Positions 61,452 through 64,000 of a stretch of DNA of 64,000 bases are shown here, piece after piece (position 1 is the first letter of the stretch; the number at the start of each line of letters is the position of its first letter). The DNA comes from an uncultured Cytophagales bacterium. Its GTDB lineage: Bacteria > Bacteroidota > Bacteroidia > Cytophagales > Thermonemataceae. The DNA lies in NCBI GenBank assembly GCA_937911505.1, contig CALEMF010000018.1:1-64000 (forward strand). Direction: 5' to 3'. The notes below the pieces were generated by a model. The model made no database searches. It saw nothing but the letters and a program-made list of their open reading frames with translations, and was not told where the DNA came from. The position numbers and the translations under genes were made by a program.

Positions 61452-62708
61452 ATGAAAAATCTTAAATTTTCACTGATTATTTTATTGGTGCTAGCGCCCA
61501 TATGGCTAGCAGCACAAGATCCTAGTAATACAAGTTTTGGCGACAATGCAGGCGATGGCGGGACAGGATTTGATAATACCTTTATAGGGAGATTCTCAGG
61601 TTTTGAGAATACCACTGGAAATAGCAATACGTTTCTAGGAAACTTCTCAGGTAGGGAAAATACAACGGGCTATTCAAACACCTTTATAGGAGCGGATGCA
61701 GGAAATAAAAATACTGTAGGATATCAAAACACCTTTTTAGGCACTTTCTCAGGTCGCGAAAATAATGGTAGTGATAATACTTTCCTAGGGGCTTTTTCAG
61801 GTTTATTCAATACCACTGGAAATAGTAATACTTTTATAGGGTCATTCTCGGGTTATCGAAATACGACTGGCTTTTTTAACACCTTCCTAGGGACTTCTTC
61901 AGGTCAGAATAACACGACTGGAGGTGGTAATCTCTTCCTAGGAGCTTTTTCAGGTCAGAATAATACTGCTGGAAGTGGTAATCTCTTCCTAGGAGCTTCT
62001 TCGGGTAGAGAAAATACTACTGGAGGTGGTAACCTGTTTTTTGGAAATTTTGCAGGCTTTAGCAATACCACAGGTGAGTTAAATACCTTTCTAGGCGTTT
62101 CTTCAGGACAAGATAATATTAGTGGAACCAAAAATGTATACCTAGGTAACTTTACAGGTACTAGAAATACTGATGGAGAAAGAAATATATTTATTGGATA
62201 TGGCGCAGGGTTCAACGAACAAGGCTCCAACAAGCTCTATATCCACAATGACTCTCTAGGTATACCCCTCATCTACGGTGACTTCGCTGTTGGTGGGATG
62301 GGTATCAATACCACTAGCCTCAGCGACGGTGCTACACAATATGCCCTTTCAGTAAACGGAAAGATTCGCGCCAATGACGACATCATCACCTACAGTGGTT
62401 GGGCTGATTATGTGTTTGAAGACGACTACGAGCTAAAAACGCTTGAAGAAGTAGAAAGCTTTATTCAGAAGAACAAGCACCTGCCTGATGTGCCCACTGC
62501 TAAAGAGATCGAAGAGCGAGGGAATAACCTCGGCGCTACCGATGAAATGCTATTACGCAAAGTCGAAGAATTGACACTCTATATGATCAAGCAGCACAAA
62601 ACTAACCAAGCACAAGCAGCACATATAGCAAAACAAGAAAAGCAGATGATAAAGCAAGACAAGCGCATTGAGCAATTAGAAAAAGAGCTTACCAAATTGA
62701 AAAAATAA
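61452..62708 (+). CDS. Secreted 17-residue-repeat protein with coiled-coil tail
   Basis: A 418-residue secreted protein with a signal peptide (ending WLAAQ). Residues 42 to about 262 are 13 tandem repeats of about 17 residues, pattern NTFLGxFSGxxNTTGxS; one repeat has 16. Such glycine- and Asn/Thr-rich repeats suggest a beta-solenoid resembling the head repeats of trimeric autotransporters. The tail (about 310-380; SGWADYVFEDDYELKTLEEV and the IEELTLY-like VEELTLYMIK) is a common Bacteroidota C-terminal domain, ending in a long coiled coil rich in Gln and Lys. It is probably a surface or matrix adhesin (inferred). No T9SS sorting domain is seen. A second copy begins at 63795. Confidence 0.82.
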   Translation: MKNLKFSLIILLVLAPIWLAAQDPSNTSFGDNAGDGGTGFDNTFIGRFSGFENTTGNSNTFLGNFSGRENTTGYSNTFIGADAGNKNTVGYQNTFLGTFSGRENNGSDNTFLGAFSGLFNTTGNSNTFIGSFSGYRNTTGFFNTFLGTSSGQNNTTGGGNLFLGAFSGQNNTAGSGNLFLGASSGRENTTGGGNLFFGNFAGFSNTTGELNTFLGVSSGQDNISGTKNVYLGNFTGTRNTDGERNIFIGYGAGFNEQGSNKLYIHNDSLGIPLIYGDFAVGGMGINTTSLSDGATQYALSVNGKIRANDDIITYSGWADYVFEDDYELKTLEEVESFIQKNKHLPDVPTAKEIEERGNNLGATDEMLLRKVEELTLYMIKQHKTNQAQAAHIAKQEKQMIKQDKRIEQLEKELTKLKK

Positions 62709-62720
62709 AAAGTACTGAAA

Positions 62721-63293
62721 ATGAAGAATCACATGAAATTAATCAATAGTATAGCCTTGCTGCTTTGTTGGGTGGTCAATCCGCTATGGGCACAGCAAGT
62801 AGTACCCGAGGTAAGGCAAGCAGTAAGTTTCGATCTCCATGAAACGCTCCAAGCCGAAAGCCGTACCTACCTGGCCACAGAAACACTTACCGCCGATAAT
62901 ACCATCGAGGCAGATGCTAACGTGGTGTACGAAGCAGATAAGAAAGTAGTAATGGCGGTGGGTTTTCACGCCAAAGGTGGGTCGTATTTCAGAGCTAGTC
63001 CCCGTCGTAGCGAAGCCGAGCAAAAGTTAGGTTATGAAGCTAATCAGGCGGCGGTTGGGCAAGCGCTGGTATATCCTAATCCTAACCAAGGGCAGTTTTC
63101 GGTACGCATTGCTTCCTCAGCAGCCCCTACCCAAGTAGCGGTATATGATCTGAAAGGTCATTTGGTCTGGTCGCAAGAGGTACAACAGATAAGTGAAGTA
63201 GCCGTAGACCTACGCAACCAGCCTAAGGGTATTTATTTGGTGAAGATTGTGCAAGGCGAGCGGTTAGTAACCCGAAAGCTGATCTACGAATAA
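62721..63293 (+). CDS. T9SS type A sorting domain protein
   Basis: A 190-residue secreted protein. A signal peptide ends near LWAQQ. Residues about 45-95 have TLTADNTIEADANVVYEADKKVVM-like short beta repeats ending GFHAKGGSYFRA, known from many Bacteroidota surface proteins. About 115-190 is a type A C-terminal sorting domain: VYPNPNQGQFSV, VAVYDLKGHLVW, PKGIYLVKIVQGERLVTRKL. So it is a T9SS cargo processed by PorU. It starts 12 bases after the repeat protein and is likely cotranscribed with it, which suggests the two are displayed together. ATG 62721 or 62733 may be the start. Confidence 0.86.
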   Translation: MKNHMKLINSIALLLCWVVNPLWAQQVVPEVRQAVSFDLHETLQAESRTYLATETLTADNTIEADANVVYEADKKVVMAVGFHAKGGSYFRASPRRSEAEQKLGYEANQAAVGQALVYPNPNQGQFSVRIASSAAPTQVAVYDLKGHLVWSQEVQQISEVAVDLRNQPKGIYLVKIVQGERLVTRKLIYE

Positions 63294-63321
63294 ACGAAAC
63301 AGGTGGTTGTTTTATTTTTTA

Positions 63322-63356
63322 CGCTCCTCAGGGTGGTTACGCTGGGGAGTTCTTTA
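63322..63356 (+). terminator. Rho-independent terminator after the T9SS cargo gene
   Basis: CTCCTCAG (63324-63331), a 10-base loop and CTGGGGAG (63342-63349) make an 8-bp stem with one G-U pair, followed by T-rich sequence. It lies about 30 bases after the stop codon and closes the two-gene unit. Confidence 0.8.
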
Positions 63357-63474
63357 TGAGTGTTACATTTATAAACTCTTCGCATGATATAAAATACATT
63401 TGTTTGCCATCTAAAAATTCACTAATATTGCTGCAGTCCATAATCAAAATTAAGGCGAATAGTTGTTTTGATTT

Positions 63475-63549
63475 ATACTAACTAATTAAAGCTGTTTATC
63501 ATCACTTTCAAAACCCGAAGCGTTTTGTTCCTTAGAGTTTTCATTCTAC
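63475..63549 (+). promoter_or_regulatory. Second copy of the shared upstream block
   Basis: Matches 61243-61320 in ACTAACTAATTAAA, the GAAGC-to-TTCCTTAGAG stretch and TTCTAC, with small gaps. It lies about 245 bases before the second repeat-protein gene, where the first lies about 130 bases before its gene. The rest of the 501-base gap (63294-63794) shows no other feature. Confidence 0.5.
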
Positions 63550-63794
63550 ATAGATTGGTATAAAGACACCAACAATACTTCCTATAACATACCACATAAG
63601 GGGAGTACTGAAAAATGATTCTCTACAGCCTAAAAGTTTGTATAAAAAAGATAACTAATCAGAAACTAGCCTCGACGACGTATCGATTAAGCAAATGAAT
63701 GCGTACTTTCTGTGACGTAACAGTACGATAAGCGGATTGCTTAACGATAAAATGGATATTGTTCTATGTTAAACACAAACAATCTTTCATGCTA

Positions 63795-64000
63795 ATGAAG
63801 AATCTTAAATTTTCACTCATTATTTTATTAGTACTAGCACCTATGTGGCTAGTGGCACAATTCAATACAAGTTTCGGTACCAATGCTGGAAACGATGGAG
63901 AACGTAACAGTAGTTTTGGTTTTAATGCAGGTAACAATGTGACAGGAAGTAATAATGTTTTCATAGGTAGTGAGGCAGGGAATAGGATGACAAATGGGAG
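63795..64000 (+). CDS. Second repeat protein, N-terminal part (runs off the window)
   Basis: Only 68 codons are visible. The signal peptide MKNLKFSLIILLVLAPMWL differs from that of the gene at 61452 in very few positions, and the mature part has NTSFGTNAGND and SSFGFNAGNN like the start of the first copy's repeats. The gene is thus a paralogue, probably a repeat protein of the same kind. The ATG at 63795 is chosen to match; another lies at 63789. What follows outside the window is unknown. Confidence 0.8.
   Translation, partial: MKNLKFSLIILLVLAPMWLVAQFNTSFGTNAGNDGERNSSFGFNAGNNVTGSNNVFIGSEAGNRMTNG

Noticed and set aside
61574-62240. CRISPR-like or DNA-level tandem repeat array
   Set aside because: The 51-base periodicity is that of the 17-residue protein repeats; units are diverged in DNA and in frame, with no spacers.

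Overview
The window reads as a chromosomal segment of a free-living Bacteroidota bacterium, most likely of the order Cytophagales. The evidence is type IX secretion genes (porQ, porV, porU), a cargo protein with a type A sorting domain, Bacteroidota-only families (DUF6787, DUF5723, DUF2911), promoters of the TTTG-N19/20-TAnnTTTG type instead of the sigma-70 consensus, and a general lack of strong Shine-Dalgarno sites. It is moderately AT-rich. I see no tRNA, rRNA, CRISPR array, phage genes or transposase.

Layout. 1-9 kb: end of rimO, a fructosamine-kinase-like gene, a membrane phosphatase with a periplasmic solute-binding domain, an M16 peptidase gene cut by an in-frame TGA, an omega-amidase, an alpha/beta hydrolase and a 28-repeat LRR protein. 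9-17 kb: a sulfatase, the hisG-hisD-hisC operon (hisC carries two in-frame stops) and pyruvate kinase. 17-31 kb: mostly single genes, including a GT39-like membrane protein, the mutase small subunit, apaG, a patatin, a LolE-like permease, homogentisate dioxygenase and a FabG-like reductase. 29-44 kb: porQ behind a YfiR-family gene, a degenerate amidohydrolase, NamZ, porV, porU and outer-membrane or periplasmic proteins. 44-50 kb: trpEGDCFB behind what looks like a complete translational attenuator. 50-58 kb: a 1952-residue CheB-CheR-PAS-histidine kinase, a single-domain response regulator and a SpoIIE/PP2C phosphatase. 58-64 kb: a methyltransferase, two alpha/beta hydrolases, then a duplicated locus encoding 17-residue-repeat surface proteins with a T9SS cargo protein between the copies.

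The main find is the trp leader: an 18-codon ORF with three consecutive Trp codons, a candidate antiterminator and a 15-bp terminator hairpin just before trpE. Also notable are the absence of trpA after trpB, the nonsense codons in hisC and the M16 gene without any frameshift, the kinase/receiver/phosphatase cluster, and the shared upstream sequence of the two repeat-protein genes. All functional calls come from reading motifs in the translations; no database search was possible.
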